Counted from the first letter of the stretch, positions 1-7,987 are shown. The stretch: 40,337 nt of DNA from Acidobacteriota bacterium (GCA_009691245.1 SHUM01000030.1:1-40337), one strand, 5' to 3'. Numbers and translations: made by a program. Notes: generated by a model from the letters alone, not told the origin.

Positions 1-84
1 AGAGCCGCGACCGTCAGGGAGCGGGGGTTCGTCCCGGCTGGCAAGACCAGTCTCAACCCCCCGCTCCCTGACGGTCGCGGCTCT
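1..84. repeat. Perfect 27-bp inverted repeat, GAGCCGCGAC family
   Basis: Positions 1-27 and 58-84 are exact reverse complements (arm begins AGAGCCGCGACCGTCAGGGA) around a 30-nt loop, and TTTTT follows at 86-90. The element may continue beyond the window edge. A related single arm lies at 30642-30664 and a degenerate short pair at 3426-3525, so this is a dispersed family rather than a unique structure. It sits downstream of the minus-strand gene ending at 111 and could also act as a terminator for transcription arriving from either side. Confidence 0.85.
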
Positions 85-110
85 GTTTTTGACATGTTAT
101 GAAATGGGAA

Positions 111-719
111 TTACCAGCGGCGGACGTCGCCGACGTCGACGTGGATGAAGTTGCTGCGCGGATAGTAGCCTACGCCGCCACGCTTCAGGCTCAACGCGGC
201 TTTACGTAGTTGCGCCGTTTTTACTTCCGGGACGCGAATGTCAATCGCCTCAGCCTGCATGTGCAGGCTGTGCTTGGCCACACCGGAGCTATGCTGGCGC
301 AGATACTCGTTGCTCCAGGGGCTGCGATAGCCGCTGAGAATGTTAATCTCGGCGTCGGGCCGGCCCACAGACTTGGTGAGATCTGTTAACAGATCAAACA
401 AGCGCGGGTCAAAGTGATGGACGTCGCCCGTGCGGAAGTCACCCAGAAAACTGTCTAGCGTGGCCAGGGCCTCGGGCAGATAGTTCTCTCCAACTTTATA
501 GACCAGATCCAGGTGTTCGTTGGTGTGGGTGTGAAACATGCGCAGCCGATACTCCGGCTCCGGCGTTGGCGGAATTGTGGAGACTGCCGTGTGCGAGGGG
601 AGCACCAGCGGCGAAAGCAGGAAGAACAGGACGCTGAATATCCAGCGATTGCGTCCACACTCCCGACCATATTTCACGCCGTACTCTCTGCCGAATTCGC
701 TAATTGTCCCACTGCGCAT
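111..719 (-). CDS. DUF882 / M15-type murein peptidase, secreted
   Basis: Predicted 202-residue exported zinc peptidase of the DUF882 (Peptidase_M15_2, YcbK/MepK-like) family, whose characterised member cleaves peptide cross-links in peptidoglycan. A hydrophobic segment near residues 26-45 is a signal peptide or membrane anchor. The catalytic part covers about residues 58-202: SGYRSPWSN near 129, then H153-x6-D160 (in HMQAEAID) and HVD at 193-195, the usual M15 zinc and catalytic positions. It is the last gene of the minus-strand respiratory cluster, 283 bp after the HEAT/barrel-sandwich gene, so it may have its own promoter. The first methionine is uncertain because the N-terminus before the hydrophobic segment is long and basic. 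Family assignment is firm; the substrate is inferred from the family. Confidence 0.85.
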   Translation of the reverse strand: MRSGTISEFGREYGVKYGRECGRNRWIFSVLFFLLSPLVLPSHTAVSTIPPTPEPEYRLRMFHTHTNEHLDLVYKVGENYLPEALATLDSFLGDFRTGDVHHFDPRLFDLLTDLTKSVGRPDAEINILSGYRSPWSNEYLRQHSSGVAKHSLHMQAEAIDIRVPEVKTAQLRKAALSLKRGGVGYYPRSNFIHVDVGDVRRW

Positions 720-1002
720 AATTCAGAAAACCTTTCGATCGAGAAGCCGGACACACATTGCGGTGCCGCAACCCGACCATAACCCTGAAGATACAATCCC
801 TAATTGTCGCAGTTTATGCTTGACCCGCCAAGCTTTATTTTGCTTGGCCGCGTCGCGCAAGCGTCTGATTCTTGACGCTAGACCATTCTTAGCGTTGGAG
901 TATAGCGCTCCTGATCGGGTAGCCACGGTGAGCGGTTTTATCGCCGTGGGATCGGCTTCCAATACACCAATAATTGGGTGGAGTGATTCGGGGCGATGTC
1001 CG
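720..1002. other. Intergenic stretch with two hairpins
   Basis: No convincing gene is seen. GCCAAGC at 827-833 pairs with GCTTGGC at 842-848, and there is a CCACG/CGTGG hairpin near 920-950. Neither is followed by a clear T-tract on the minus strand, so neither is called a terminator. A minus-strand open frame spanning 723-1139 overlaps the real gene ending at 1003 and has no family features. Confidence 0.5.
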
Positions 1003-1953
1003 CTATTTGGCAATGGCTTCGGAGCGGCGGCGGATTTCGTTCGCCGCCCATTGCGCCTGCTGACGATATTTTTCAGGCAGGCCCGCCGAGCCGAATCGTT
1101 CGAACTGCGCCAGCAGTTCCAAGTCCCCCGGCTGGCCAATTATCACCAGGGCGCGCAAAGCTTCCCAGAGGTGCATCTCGCCCGGCGAAAGCACTATCAG
1201 CTCATCGCCTTCGCTGACCGTGCTGCCGTCGGGAATTTTAATTTCCAGAACGGTGCCGGGCACTGGAGTTCGCGCGTCCACCATCTTGACCTGGCCCTGC
1301 CCGTCCGGACTCTGCTCGATTCGCGCGACCGCTGTGCCGCCATCCACGCGAGATTCCATCTGCGCGCGGTAGCGGACCGTTCCCGCGGCGGGCGAGCGCA
1401 CCACCGTGGGGCGGAACATGGCTAATATTTCGTACCGGCCGGCGGCATCCTGAAACCGCACCAGCGAAAGCGCCACGTTGCGACGAACGAGCAGATCGGG
1501 GTCCTGGAGCATATTCAGCAGAGCCTGATGAAACGCCTCAGACTTTTGATCCGTTCCCAGCACCCAGGCCAGCGTTACGCGCAGTTCCTGAATGGGACTG
1601 TCGGTTAGATGGACCACCGTGGGGTACCACTGCTCAACGGACTTGTCGCCGCGCTCGATGCGCTCACCGATCTGCACCAGAGCATGTTGGATGTGGCGCG
1701 GCTGATCCTTGTCATTGAGATATTGTTCCAGCTCCGCGTCGGGCAGCGCGCGCCCGAACCACGTCCCGCGCCAAAATAGAAAGGGCACGATGACAAAGGC
1801 TGCGGCGACGAGGGCCAGATACACGGCTACGCGCTTGAGAGTCTTCTCCTGGCGGAGGGCTTGAAGTGGATCAGGCTCGGCAGCCGCAACCGGCGCGACA
1901 TTCTCTAGGGAGGCCGGTGCCGGGGGATTTGGGGGTTGCTGGTCGCTCGACAT
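1003..1953 (-). CDS. Membrane-anchored HEAT-repeat protein with barrel-sandwich (biotinyl/lipoyl-like) domain
   Basis: About 316 residues with an unusual order of parts. A Pro/Ala-rich N-terminus is followed by one transmembrane helix (about residues 42-60), a helical HEAT-like region (about 75-178), a barrel-sandwich hybrid domain (about 182-256) and a second short helical stretch (about 260-312). The domain has the two half-motifs SPAAGTV and TPVPGTV, with VKM between them; Lys223 falls close to where biotin or lipoate is attached in carrier domains. HlyD-type adaptor domains share this fold without modification. The chosen ATG has AGGA seven bases upstream. An alternative ATG at 1974 shares a base with the DUF420 stop codon (TAATG), suggesting translational coupling. 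Function unknown; position implies a role beside cytochrome oxidase assembly. Confidence 0.7.
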   Translation of the reverse strand: MSSDQQPPNPPAPASLENVAPVAAAEPDPLQALRQEKTLKRVAVYLALVAAAFVIVPFLFWRGTWFGRALPDAELEQYLNDKDQPRHIQHALVQIGERIERGDKSVEQWYPTVVHLTDSPIQELRVTLAWVLGTDQKSEAFHQALLNMLQDPDLLVRRNVALSLVRFQDAAGRYEILAMFRPTVVRSPAAGTVRYRAQMESRVDGGTAVARIEQSPDGQGQVKMVDARTPVPGTVLEIKIPDGSTVSEGDELIVLSPGEMHLWEALRALVIIGQPGDLELLAQFERFGSAGLPEKYRQQAQWAANEIRRRSEAIAK

Positions 1954-1973
1954 GATGGGTTCCTGAGGATTCA

Positions 1974-2390
1974 TTATAGCTGGTAGAGCATCCAGTAGAC
2001 GATCACGCCGGTAACGGATACGTATATCCACAATGGCAGCGTGCGCCGCGCGATTCGCGCGTGCGCGGCGTAATCCGCTCGGAACGCCCGGCGCAGCGTC
2101 ATCAGCACCAGCGGGACGATGGCCGTGGCCAGAATGGTGTGTGAGATCAAAATGGCGAAATACACGATGCGAAGGTACCCCTGTCCCGTGAAAGCCGTGG
2201 AGCCGGTGTGATAGTGATAATAAAGATAGGAAACGAGAAAGAGAGTGGAGGTGGTGAAGGCGCCCAGCATGGCCCGCTTATGCGCGGCGATCTTCTTGCG
2301 CCGGATAAACAGATAGCCAAGCGTCAACAGAATCGCGCTCAGAGAATTCAGCGTGGCATTGACCGCCGGGAGCATGGGGACGGGAATCAT
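1974..2390 (-). CDS. DUF420 family membrane protein
   Basis: A 138-residue integral membrane protein with about four transmembrane helices (roughly residues 10-28, 43-60, 75-98 and 115-136), basic loops such as RRKKIAAHKR and the motif YLYYHYHTG. It matches the DUF420 (YozB-like) family, which often neighbours ctaA/ctaB and cytochrome oxidase genes and is presumed to help oxidase assembly, though its biochemistry is not settled. Its stop overlaps an ATG of the next gene as TAATG. Start chosen at the first ATG; the ribosome-binding site is weak. A REP-like hairpin (2447-2528) lies between it and the ABC permease gene upstream. Confidence 0.85.
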   Translation of the reverse strand: MIPVPMLPAVNATLNSLSAILLTLGYLFIRRKKIAAHKRAMLGAFTTSTLFLVSYLYYHYHTGSTAFTGQGYLRIVYFAILISHTILATAIVPLVLMTLRRAFRADYAAHARIARRTLPLWIYVSVTGVIVYWMLYQL

Positions 2391-2446
2391 GGAATTATTT
2401 CTCGACCAATTAATTTCTCAACCGGCTGTCATCGTCCCCTCAACGC

Positions 2447-2528
2447 TGTCATCCTGAGCGGAGCGAAGGATATGCTTTGCTCACTTTGCGGTATAAAAAG
2501 CAGATCCTGCGCTCCGCTCAGGATGACA
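2447..2528. repeat. REP-like palindrome, GTCATCCTGAGCG family, copy 1
   Basis: Arms TGTCATCCTGAGCGGAGCG (2447-2465) and its exact reverse complement (2510-2528) enclose 44 nt that partly continue the pairing (AAGGAT / ATCCT). A second, longer member of the same family is at 21913-21996. Both lie between same-strand genes. Confidence 0.9.
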
Positions 2529-2563
2529 ACCGTTAGTGGAAGGATAGATATAGGGGCACGGCG

Positions 2564-3400
2564 TTAGCTAAAATTCTTCATTGACGGGCGTCCACACCAC
2601 AGCAAACCCGCGGCGAGAATCAAGACAGAGAAGAACAACGTGAGCTGGAACGACAGCCCCAGGGCCTGATTCGGCGTCAACAGCGCGGCGCGCAACGCGG
2701 ATACTTCGTAGGCGAGCGGGTTCAGGCGCATCATCCATTGCACCCACACCGAGGCTCCATCGAGCGGGAAGGCCGCGCCGGAGAGCATCCACAGCGGCAT
2801 CAGCACCAGATTCAATACGGCATGAAACGCCTGAGTCGAGTCCATCTGCCAGGCAATCACAAACCCCAGCCCAGTCAGCGAAAATGCGGTGAGAAACAGC
2901 ACGATGGTGGATTCCACCAGCATCGCAGGCGACAGCGGAATCCCCGCGACCGGAGCCAGAAGTATGAAGAGTATCCCCGGAATCATCGCTTGCGTGGCTC
3001 CACCAAGAATCTTGCCGAGCACGATGCTGATTCGCGGAATGGGCGTTACCAGCACGCTCATCAGGTAGCCATCGCGGCGATCTTCAATCGTCGACATATT
3101 CGAGAAGATCGACGTGAACAGCACCACAAGCACGATGGAGCCTGGGAAGAAATATTGCAGATAGCCGGGATTCGCCGTAGCTGTCTGCGGCTGGAACGAA
3201 CTGCCCAGCCCCGAGCCCAGCACCAGCCAGAACAGAAATGGCGCGCCGAGCAATCCGACGATGCGGCTGGGCTGGCGCAGAAAGCGGACCAACTCGCGCC
3301 GCCATAGCGAGACCATCGGCAGCCACATGCCAACGCGGGCAGGGGTCTGCGCCGCGGTGGGAATGTGGACCTCGGCAGATAGCGGTGTGGAATGAGCCAA
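2564..3400 (-). CDS. ABC-2 type transporter permease
   Basis: About 278 residues: a cytoplasmic N-terminus, then six hydrophobic segments typical of ABC-2 permeases. Recognisable landmarks are SLWRRELVRFLRQPSRI before the first helix, the EDRRDGYLMSVLVTPI coupling region between helices 2 and 3, and PLWMLSGAAFPL in the DrrB-like part. It should pair with the ATPase at 3845-4849 as an exporter. I prefer a TTG start because AAGGA lies five bases before it; a GTG at 3439 would add 13 residues overlapping a repeat relic. The substrate is unknown. Its position among ctaA, ctaB and DUF420 suggests heme, copper or a cofactor for the oxidase, which is inference only. Confidence 0.88.
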   Translation of the reverse strand: MAHSTPLSAEVHIPTAAQTPARVGMWLPMVSLWRRELVRFLRQPSRIVGLLGAPFLFWLVLGSGLGSSFQPQTATANPGYLQYFFPGSIVLVVLFTSIFSNMSTIEDRRDGYLMSVLVTPIPRISIVLGKILGGATQAMIPGILFILLAPVAGIPLSPAMLVESTIVLFLTAFSLTGLGFVIAWQMDSTQAFHAVLNLVLMPLWMLSGAAFPLDGASVWVQWMMRLNPLAYEVSALRAALLTPNQALGLSFQLTLFFSVLILAAGLLWCGRPSMKNFS

Positions 3401-3425
3401 AATTTTCCTTATGCGGTGATCAACT

Positions 3426-3525
3426 CCGAGCCGCGACACGCGAATCGGAGTCGCGACCCAGTCCGGTGGTCAGGAGCTTTCAGATTTTCGTGCATCGTGG
3501 CCGCTCCATAACTGTCGCGGCTCGG
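3426..3525. repeat. Degenerate inverted repeat, GAGCCGCGAC family
   Basis: CCGAGCCGCGAC at 3426-3437 and GTCGCGGCTCGG at 3514-3525 are exact reverse complements. They share the GAGCCGCGAC core with the element at 1-84. The interior is not conserved with it, so this looks like an eroded copy between the small membrane protein gene and the permease gene. Confidence 0.6.
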
Positions 3526-3532
3526 ATACAAA

Positions 3533-3778
3533 CTAGCTGGCGGCCGGCGCGTCTCCGCCGGGAGCTGTGTCGGCCTTCTTGCCCATGCCTTTCAGCGGGC
3601 CTTCGCGCGCGATCAACGCGGCCGCGCCGAGAAACACTGCCCCCAGCAAGCCCCAGATCATGATTGCGAAAATCTGCTCCGCGGCAACGTCTTTGCCTCC
3701 CAGCAGCGCGTATCCCGCTGCCGCCATACAGCCGAGGCCAATTGCGCCGCAGGATGCGGCCAGTATCGTAAATTCCAT
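3533..3778 (-). CDS. Small two-helix membrane protein, unknown
   Basis: An 81-residue protein with two predicted transmembrane helices (about residues 4-26 and 37-58), the second rich in Gly/Ala, followed by a basic then Pro/Ala-rich tail (PLKGMGKKADTAPGG). I do not recognise a family. It is supported as a gene by a good ribosome-binding site (GGAG about ten bases before the ATG) and by its place between the ATPase and permease genes of one minus-strand cluster. It might be an accessory subunit of that ABC exporter or an oxidase-associated small protein; the sequence alone does not decide. Confidence 0.65.
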   Translation of the reverse strand: MEFTILAASCGAIGLGCMAAAGYALLGGKDVAAEQIFAIMIWGLLGAVFLGAAALIAREGPLKGMGKKADTAPGGDAPAAS

Positions 3779-3844
3779 CTCGGATCACTCCTGAATGAAT
3801 TTTCTAAAATGAGTCTAGCACAACCCAAACTTTACCTGGCGCGA

Positions 3845-4849
3845 TCACTTGTGTCCCTCGCGCTTAGATGCCGGCGCGGGTTGAGCGCCCTGATCTTCCC
3901 AAAGCGTGTGGCCGGTGCGGCGCAAAAAAACGTCTTCGAGTGTCGGCCGGGACATGGCGATGGACTGAATCTCGCCGGGAAACTCCTCTACCAGCCGGGG
4001 AATAAACTGATGGCCCTGCTCCTGCTCGATGCGCAAGCGCGAGTTCATCTGCTGGGCAACAATCGAGAACCGCTCGCGGATCAGGTCAATCAAACGTGCC
4101 GGCGATTTCGCGTCAATGTGAATGACGTCGCCGCCAATCTCACGCTTCAACTCTTCCGGCGTGCCGGTGGCCACCAGCTTGCCGTTGTCCAGGATGGCCA
4201 GCCGCTCACACTGGTCAGCCTCTTCCAGAATGTGCGTGGTGAGCAGGATGGTTACGCCGTCGGATTTCTGCAGGCTGGTCAGATAGTCCCACAGCGAACG
4301 TCGCGCGCCGGGATCGAGTCCCGTGCTGGGCTCATCCAGCAGCAACAGCGACGGCGCGTGAATCAATCCCTTGGCGATCTCGATGCGGCGGCGCTGGCCA
4401 CCGGAGAGCGTCTCGGCCAGATCATTACGGCGATCAGACAAGCCCACGCGTTCCAATAGTTCCGTGATGCGACGATCCAGCGCCGCGCCGCTCAGGCCGT
4501 AAAAATTCCCCTGATGCCGGAGGTTCTCATAGGCAGTCAGCTTGCGGTCTAGATTGTTGGCCTGAAAAACCACGCCAATGCGCCGTCGCACATGCGCGGC
4601 GGCCGAGACCACATCCTCGCCGAATATTCGCGCCGTGCCGGACGAGGGCGGCAGCAGCGTCGAGAGGATGCGGAACAGCGTTGTCTTGCCGCCGCCATTG
4701 GGGCCGAGCAAGCCGAATATCTCTCCTCGCTCGACCGTGAAAGACACTTGATCCAGCGCGGCGCGGTCCCCATAGGAGCGGCTCAGCGCAGAGATATCAA
4801 TTGCATTGGGCGCATTAGGCGCATTGGGGGTACTGGGGACTGGAGGCAT
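3845..4849 (-). CDS. ABC transporter ATP-binding protein (DrrA/CcmA-like)
   Basis: A 334-residue ATPase with all nucleotide-binding motifs: Walker A GPNGGGKTT (the usual Ala replaced by Gly), Q-loop VVFQANNLD, signature LSGGQRRRIEIAKG, Walker B LLLLDEPSTGLD and H-loop TTHILEEADQCE. The C-terminal 90 residues resemble the DUF4162 extension of DrrA-type exporters. The N-terminus carries a short NAPNAPNA repeat. The ATG shares its A with the ctaB TAA (TAATG), so the two are probably translationally coupled. The frame stays open upstream through ctaB, but that part has no homology-like features and lies inside ctaB. Partner: the ABC-2 permease at 2564-3400. Confidence 0.93.
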   Translation of the reverse strand: MPPVPSTPNAPNAPNAIDISALSRSYGDRAALDQVSFTVERGEIFGLLGPNGGGKTTLFRILSTLLPPSSGTARIFGEDVVSAAAHVRRRIGVVFQANNLDRKLTAYENLRHQGNFYGLSGAALDRRITELLERVGLSDRRNDLAETLSGGQRRRIEIAKGLIHAPSLLLLDEPSTGLDPGARRSLWDYLTSLQKSDGVTILLTTHILEEADQCERLAILDNGKLVATGTPEELKREIGGDVIHIDAKSPARLIDLIRERFSIVAQQMNSRLRIEQEQGHQFIPRLVEEFPGEIQSIAMSRPTLEDVFLRRTGHTLWEDQGAQPAPASKREGHK

Positions 4850-5754
4850 TAAGGGTTCACTTTGTCGATGAGCATCAGCGCGTAGATGATCGGCAGATAA
4901 ATCACCGAGGCCAGCAGCAGGCGGCGCGCATCGGGCTTGGTCTTGCGGCGCGCGGCGAGCAGGCCGTAATACAGATAACCAAAACCGGCGAGCAGCGTGC
5001 CCACTAGATATATATTTCCGGTAACTCCGAGCCACGTCGGCACCAGACTCACAGGGAGCAGCGCGAGCGTACAGAGAATAATCTGACGTCCCGTGGATTT
5101 CCCATCGGGTTCGGCCACGGGCAACATGACGATGCTGGCGCGCGCGTAGTCCTCCTGATAGAGCCAGGCGATGGCCAGGAAATGCGGGAACTGCCATAAA
5201 AATAAAATTGCGTAGAGCACCCATGCAGCCAGCGGCAACTCGCCTGCGACGGCGGCCCATCCGATCAGCGGAGGTATCGCGCCGGGAAATGATCCCACCA
5301 GAGTGGAATGCGGCGTGCGCGTCTTCAGCGGCGTGTACAGGAACAGGTAGCTGATTAAGGTGGCCGCGGCCAGCAAGCTCGACAGACCGTTCACAAACCA
5401 GATGAGATAAATGGTTCCGGCCAGCGCCAGGCCAGCGCCGAAGGCCAGAGCTTTCCATGCCTGCATGCGACCGGCGGGCAGCGGGCGATTGCGGGTGCGG
5501 TACATGAGCGCGTCCGTATCCCGCTCCCAATATTGATTCAACGCCGCCGTGCCGCCAGCGACCAATCCGGTGCCGAGCAGCGTATGAAACAGCAGAGCGA
5601 AGTCCAGGCTGCCGGAAGAGGCCAGGTAGAATCCAATCACGGTGGAGAACAGAATCAGTCCGGTAACGCTGGGCTTGGTCAGCTCGGCGAAATCGGCCAT
5701 GACCGTCCGCTGCTGGGCGAAGGTGGACGCCAGACTGTTGTGAGGAGTGCTCAT
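4849..5754 (-). CDS. ctaB: Protoheme IX farnesyltransferase (heme O synthase)
   Basis: A 301-residue UbiA-superfamily prenyltransferase that farnesylates heme b to heme O, the precursor of heme A in aa3/ba3-type oxidases. The first Asp-rich motif is NQYWERDTDALMYRTRNRPL (about residues 88-107) and a second conserved region occurs at SFPGAIPPLIGW (about 154-165). About nine hydrophobic segments follow the ELTKPSVTGLILFST entry helix. It lies 61 bp downstream of ctaA in the same direction, which fits the consecutive reactions. Length is typical for CtaB/CyoE. The start has only a weak ribosome-binding site; the next in-frame Met (MADF) would remove 18 residues. Confidence 0.96.
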   Translation of the reverse strand: MSTPHNSLASTFAQQRTVMADFAELTKPSVTGLILFSTVIGFYLASSGSLDFALLFHTLLGTGLVAGGTAALNQYWERDTDALMYRTRNRPLPAGRMQAWKALAFGAGLALAGTIYLIWFVNGLSSLLAAATLISYLFLYTPLKTRTPHSTLVGSFPGAIPPLIGWAAVAGELPLAAWVLYAILFLWQFPHFLAIAWLYQEDYARASIVMLPVAEPDGKSTGRQIILCTLALLPVSLVPTWLGVTGNIYLVGTLLAGFGYLYYGLLAARRKTKPDARRLLLASVIYLPIIYALMLIDKVNP

Positions 5755-5815
5755 TTAGCTTTCAATACATTAAGAAATGATGAGGAACCGCCTGGCAACT
5801 TTTTTTCGGTACCTA

Positions 5816-6763
5816 TCACTTTGCGCCGGAAACATCACGAAGATTCATTGTACCAGCAGAACGACGGAATGCCAGCAACGTAAGCGTCCAACTCAGGCCG
5901 AGCAGCAGCGCGCCCGTTACCAAATGCGCGGAGGTGGTCCAGACCACCAACGGCGCCGGGCCGGGCATTCCAGCATGAGCTGCGCGGGAAAAATAGGAGA
6001 GCAGGCCGAGCATCACCTGCAAAGCCAGCAAAATGCCCAGCCCCATGGCGATCTGCTGGAACGGTTTTTGCTCGCGGAGGCGCATCGCGCGCAGCACCGC
6101 CCAGCCGACCATGAAGCAAACCAACAACGCGGTGGAAATGTGCGGGATGACCGAAAAAACGCGATGCCGCAATCCCGCGCCGGTGATTAATTGCAGAAAG
6201 ACGCTGGCCGTCGCCGCCACGCCAACATATCGGAACGCTGGAGCGCCGGAGTCCATTAGTGGCAACGCCGGTGCGTCCCAGTAAGAACTTGTCACCAGGG
6301 CTAACGTTAAACAAATGCAGAAGAATAACTGAGCGAGGCAGGCGTGCGTGATGGAGATGGGAGCGGGCAGCAGATACAGTACGGTGATGCCGCCGAGAAC
6401 GCCTTGCAGGATGACCTCGATCAGCGCCACGCCGCCCAGTTGACGCACCCATGCGCGCGGCTCGCTGCGCCACAGCCACACGGCCAGGACGAGTGTGAGA
6501 AAGCCCACCAGCGTGGCCACCATGCGATGTCCATGCTCGAAGAAGACGCCGCCGGTCATCTCCGGCATCACCTGCCCGAAGGAGAGCGGCCAATCGGGAA
6601 CTGAGAGGCTGGAGCGAGTGCCCACCACCAGCGCGCCCGCCAGCAACAGCAGCAGCGTGCAGACGGTGGTCAGCATGGCGAAGCGGTGTAGCCAAATAGA
6701 AGAGCGGCCCGAAGGCCGCTCTCCCAAGTTGAATCGATCCGATTGAACTGCGTTGGTTGGCAA
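5816..6763 (-). CDS. ctaA: Heme A synthase (CtaA/COX15 family)
   Basis: A 315-residue membrane protein with about eight helices in two four-helix halves. Conserved heme-ligand histidine contexts are visible: WLHRFAML near residue 24, FFEHGHRMVA near 75, SITHACLAQ near 137 and the second-half IPHIST near 208. SVPDWPLSFGQ near 53 is a family hallmark. It oxidises the heme O methyl group to give heme A. The start is TTG, supported by GAGG seven bases upstream; no other start before the conserved WLHRFA is available. Codons 15-21 are formed by a perfect UUCG-type hairpin that looks like an inserted palindromic repeat. Gene order lipoprotein-ctaA-ctaB suggests co-transcription. Confidence 0.94.
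   Translation of the reverse strand: MPTNAVQSDRFNLGERPSGRSSIWLHRFAMLTTVCTLLLLLAGALVVGTRSSLSVPDWPLSFGQVMPEMTGGVFFEHGHRMVATLVGFLTLVLAVWLWRSEPRAWVRQLGGVALIEVILQGVLGGITVLYLLPAPISITHACLAQLFFCICLTLALVTSSYWDAPALPLMDSGAPAFRYVGVAATASVFLQLITGAGLRHRVFSVIPHISTALLVCFMVGWAVLRAMRLREQKPFQQIAMGLGILLALQVMLGLLSYFSRAAHAGMPGPAPLVVWTTSAHLVTGALLLGLSWTLTLLAFRRSAGTMNLRDVSGAK
6702..6721 (-). repeat. Perfect 8-bp UUCG-loop hairpin inside the ctaA 5' coding region
   Basis: In the minus-strand transcript GAGCGGCC and GGCCGCTC enclose TTCG, an extra-stable tetraloop, and are followed by TTCTATTT. It encodes the non-conserved ERPSGRS part of CtaA. It resembles a short extragenic palindrome captured in frame, and has the shape of a weak terminator or attenuator. 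Confidence 0.75.
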
Positions 6764-6784
6764 TTAGAACCTCAATAAACCAAC

Positions 6785-7567
6785 TTAGCCTTTGAAGGCG
6801 AAGTCGGCGGTCTTGGTCTCTTTCGCGCCCACGGTAACCTTGATGGTCTGCGCAGGATACTTCTCATGCCAGGCCTCGATGGTGTAATCCCCCGGAGGCA
6901 GGCCCTTGATGCTGAACGTGCCATCGGGGCCGCTGACGGCGTGGAAGGGGTGCTTCTGCACGCCGACGTAGGCCTTCATCCAGGGATGTACATTGCACTT
7001 CACCGGAATGGTCACTTCCGCGCGCGGGAAGGTCTCTTCAAGGTCTGCGGCGTTGGGCGGCTGCGACTGGTTCCACTCGCGGTTCTGGGTGGGCAGCGGG
7101 TGAACATTGTGGTTGGTGGGATCAGAGTTCTTCACGCGGAACTTCTGGCCGACCATCAGCGCCAAAATGTGCGGGTGATAGGTGCAACCACTTTGATCCA
7201 GCACCACCGGCTCAGCGGGAACCGGGAACGCGCGATCGCCGAGGCCTTCCTTCACATAGACGTAAACATTGCGCAGGGTGCCGTTGTCGTTGACGACCAC
7301 TTCTTCAATGAATGCAGGCTCCTTGCTGTTCGCGGTGCACGCCGGGACGGCGTCCATGCGAATGCGCTGTGCGACCGGCTTGGCGCCCTCAAAAGAAATT
7401 TTGCCGGTAATCTCGCCAGCGGTGGCCGGATCAACCGGTGCGGCGGCGGGTGCGGCGGCAGTGGGTTCAGCGGCGGGCGTGGAAGCGGTCTGCTGTCCTC
7501 CACCGCAGCCGGCCAGCATCAGACCTAACGACAGGGTGCTCAATCCGAGCAGTCTGAGTCGAATCAT
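6785..7567 (-). CDS. Cupredoxin-like lipoprotein with carboxypeptidase-regulatory-like domain
   Basis: A 260-residue predicted lipoprotein: lipobox LMLAGC with Cys21, then a low-complexity Ala/Pro linker (about 25-50). The middle is a plastocyanin-like beta domain and the last 60 residues a CarboxypepD_reg-like beta-sandwich (GPDGTFSIKGLPPGDYTIEAW). Possible type-1 copper ligands are His156 (in NHNVH), Cys191, His194 and Met197 (in CNVHPWM), with unusually close Cys-His-Met spacing. Two more Cys (C77, C128) could form a disulfide. AGAGGA about ten bases before the ATG supports the start. As the first gene upstream of ctaA it probably acts in the periplasm in electron transfer or copper delivery to the oxidase; that role is inferred from context. 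Confidence 0.85.
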   Translation of the reverse strand: MIRLRLLGLSTLSLGLMLAGCGGGQQTASTPAAEPTAAAPAAAPVDPATAGEITGKISFEGAKPVAQRIRMDAVPACTANSKEPAFIEEVVVNDNGTLRNVYVYVKEGLGDRAFPVPAEPVVLDQSGCTYHPHILALMVGQKFRVKNSDPTNHNVHPLPTQNREWNQSQPPNAADLEETFPRAEVTIPVKCNVHPWMKAYVGVQKHPFHAVSGPDGTFSIKGLPPGDYTIEAWHEKYPAQTIKVTVGAKETKTADFAFKG

Positions 7568-7987
7568 TTCGTAATTTCCTCTTTCTGTTTAATGTCAGAT
7601 TTCCGTGCCGTTGATTCCGCCCTGGGAAGTTACCGAGGCCCCGCAGCGCCGCCATTTCCAGACGACGCACACGGACTCGGGCAAAACACGTGAGCCAGCC
7701 AGCAACTCCGCATTACCCCATAGCGCCTAGGCCATGATGCCTTCCCTGAGACGAATAATTCAGACAGTACGGATAACCATAATATCGCCAACTGCCGTTG
7801 TCCGCAAGACGCTGCGTCCGCTGTCGCACATATGGAACTGTCCACTGGCCGCCGCGCGTCCCCCTGGCGACTTGCTCCGCGATTCAGGTTACAATACCGG
7901 GACCCCTGTTGCTCGTCTATTCAAGGCACCACGCCAGGTGCGGCGAGAGGGTTGCAATGCACGTCTGACTTTTAGGAGGCAAATCGC
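7568..7987. other. Divergent intergenic region, no gene seen
   Basis: 420 bp separating the minus-strand heme cluster from the plus-strand TerC gene, so promoters for both must lie here. TACAAT at 7890-7895 is a possible -10 for TerC but lacks a good -35. I looked for the yybP-ykoY manganese riboswitch often found before TerC-family genes and did not recognise its conserved elements. Confidence 0.5.

Noticed and set aside
4850-5530. N-terminal extension of the ABC ATPase frame through ctaB
   Set aside because: The frame is open but lies inside ctaB in another phase, lacks ATPase features and would precede a TAATG-coupled natural start.
7840-7987. Possible yybP-ykoY manganese riboswitch before the TerC gene
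   Set aside because: Known association made it worth looking for, but the conserved loop sequences were not recognisable. A covariance search would be decisive.
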